A stretch of 6,232 bases of DNA. It comes from Bacteroidales bacterium (GTDB lineage Bacteria > Bacteroidota > Bacteroidia > Bacteroidales > UBA932). Positions 5,305-6,232 of this stretch are shown here, in pieces (position 1 is the first letter of the stretch; every line of letters starts with the position of its first letter). Position numbers and translations under genes: made by a program. The DNA is taken from positions 1-6,232 of the forward strand of contig JAGCCD010000266.1 of NCBI GenBank assembly GCA_017651785.1, written 5' to 3'. A model generated the notes under the pieces. The model was not told the DNA's origin. It saw only the letters and a program-made list of their open reading frames with translations, and did not search any database.

Positions 5305-6232
5305 AGTACGTCACAGAATGGTTTAACCGCCTCGGAGTCGCTGAAGATCACGGCCGCCTTGCGGTCATCTCCAACATTGGTTACGGGCAGACTGGAACAA
5401 CGCATATCGCCGCTCTCGAAGTAGTCGTCGTCTATGCATAACATCATTCCGCAGATATAGTCGTCGAAAGGCGTTCCTTCCCAAACCGTAGGATAAGTCC
5501 TCTGCGAGATAAAAGGCTGGATGATATGGCCTTCCGGATGCCGCAGCAACTCCCGCCAGTCCTGCTCGGACGTCATTACCCCGGCGTGAACGCCCTCGCT
5601 CTTCCCAAGCCGGCAGGGCTTGACGATCCACGCATCTTTACGGGCAAGAGCCTCCTCTGCCATATCAGGCGCATCGAAAGTTGGAATAGCGTGCGAGCGC
5701 AGGAATGCCGCATCTTCGTCGGAAATGCACCCGCGGGTAAAGGAGTCGTCGAACCAAAGTTTCATGAAACGCTTGTCGTGCACCAGGAAGACGTTGCGCA
5801 GGTCGGAGCAGTATCCGCACTCGATCAGGGCTTGCAACGTGCTGTCACTCAGCGACATGATGTCTTTCTGGTTAAGGGCGCCGGCTAGGAACGCCCCGTC
5901 CTGCCACTCGGCACGGCGCTTCTCTACCTCTGGGGCCTCAATGACATTAACGCTCAGTCCGTGAGCCTCATAGAAGCGGGTATAAAGCTTTATGGCGCTG
6001 GTACGGTCGGCACTCTTGAGGACGTAAATCTTCCTGCGGTCTCCCACCAGGTCCAGCATCTTCTGCATCATGGGCTCGAACTCATCCGCCCAAGATTCTC
6101 CGGGGAAACGTGCCATGAACTTCTGCGCCCAGTCGTGAGCGAACCAAGACATGAAAATGCCGTGGGCAAAGAAGCGTGAGGTGATTTCACATATGAGCAG
6201 GGAGCCTTCTGAATAGACGATATAGTCAGGCC
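5301..6232 (-). CDS. ATP-grasp-like protein, N-terminus outside window
   Basis: The frame is open from the right edge to a TGA at 5303-5301. An ATG at 6152 would give 283 residues, but 26 further plausible codons precede it (SEGSLLICEITSRFFAHG among them) with no ribosome site, so the gene very likely starts beyond the window. Numbered from that Met, the C-terminal half looks like the ATP-binding part of an ATP-grasp enzyme, in the style of glutathionylspermidine-synthase or circularly permuted ATP-grasp proteins. There is VHDKRFMKLWF at 124-134, the nucleotide-binding Lys strand DAWIVKPCRLGKSEGVHAG at 173-191, HIIQPFIS (adenine-binding-strand-like) at 209-216, and a terminal block YICGMMLCIDDDYFESGDMRCSSLPVTNVG (232-261) that could supply metal and phosphate ligands (R251, N259). 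Such enzymes join a carboxylate to an amine using ATP; the substrate here is unknown. The assignment is by motif reading and is remote. The stop overlaps the WbqC start by 4 bp, so the two are translationally coupled. Confidence 0.65.
   Translation of the reverse strand, partial: PDYIVYSEGSLLICEITSRFFAHGIFMSWFAHDWAQKFMARFPGESWADEFEPMMQKMLDLVGDRRKIYVLKSADRTSAIKLYTRFYEAHGLSVNVIEAPEVEKRRAEWQDGAFLAGALNQKDIMSLSDSTLQALIECGYCSDLRNVFLVHDKRFMKLWFDDSFTRGCISDEDAAFLRSHAIPTFDAPDMAEEALARKDAWIVKPCRLGKSEGVHAGVMTSEQDWRELLRHPEGHIIQPFISQRTYPTVWEGTPFDDYICGMMLCIDDDYFESGDMRCSSLPVTNVGDDRKAAVIFSDSEAVKPFCDVL

Overview
The window most likely comes from a Bacteroidota chromosome, probably a GC-rich member of the Bacteroidales. 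Four things point there: the three-domain helix-hairpin-helix (HHH) protein is of a Bacteroidota type; a clostripain-like (peptidase C11) protein carries a lipoprotein signal; the only promoter-like sites match the Bacteroidota TAnnTTTG -7 element; and most starts lack Shine-Dalgarno sequences. The assignment is by inspection only, and no genus is claimed. The DNA is very compact. The only gaps between genes are about 83 bp (710-792) and 39 bp (1651-1689), and no stretch over 300 bases lacks a gene. No tRNA, rRNA, insertion sequence or CRISPR array was seen.

Left part (1-1650). The C-terminal part of an HHH protein (+ strand, entering from the left edge) converges on a complete XerD-type tyrosine recombinase (- strand) with all six catalytic residues. 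Between their 3' ends lie two near-identical 28-bp copies of a palindromic element (714-741 and 765-792).

Centre (1651-3728). A 39-bp gap separates xerD from a divergent two-gene + strand operon. Each side of the gap has a TAnnTTTG box almost touching the start codon, which suggests very short-leader or leaderless transcripts. The operon holds a clostripain-like cysteine peptidase lipoprotein and folD (one-carbon metabolism), joined by an ATGA stop/start overlap.

Right part (3702-6232). Three tightly coupled - strand genes come in from the right edge: an ATP-grasp-like protein (5' end outside the window), a WbqC family protein and a family 2 glycosyltransferase. The first two overlap by 4 bp and the last two by 8 bp. 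WbqC and glycosyltransferase genes are typical of surface-polysaccharide loci, so this looks like the end of a glycan or cell-surface biosynthesis operon. The last gene overlaps the 3' end of folD by 27 bp, tail to tail, leaving no room for an ordinary terminator between the two operons.

Most of the window is housekeeping or ordinary accessory sequence. The items most worth a second look are the paired palindromic repeats, the ATP-grasp/WbqC/glycosyltransferase cassette and the back-to-back start-proximal promoters.
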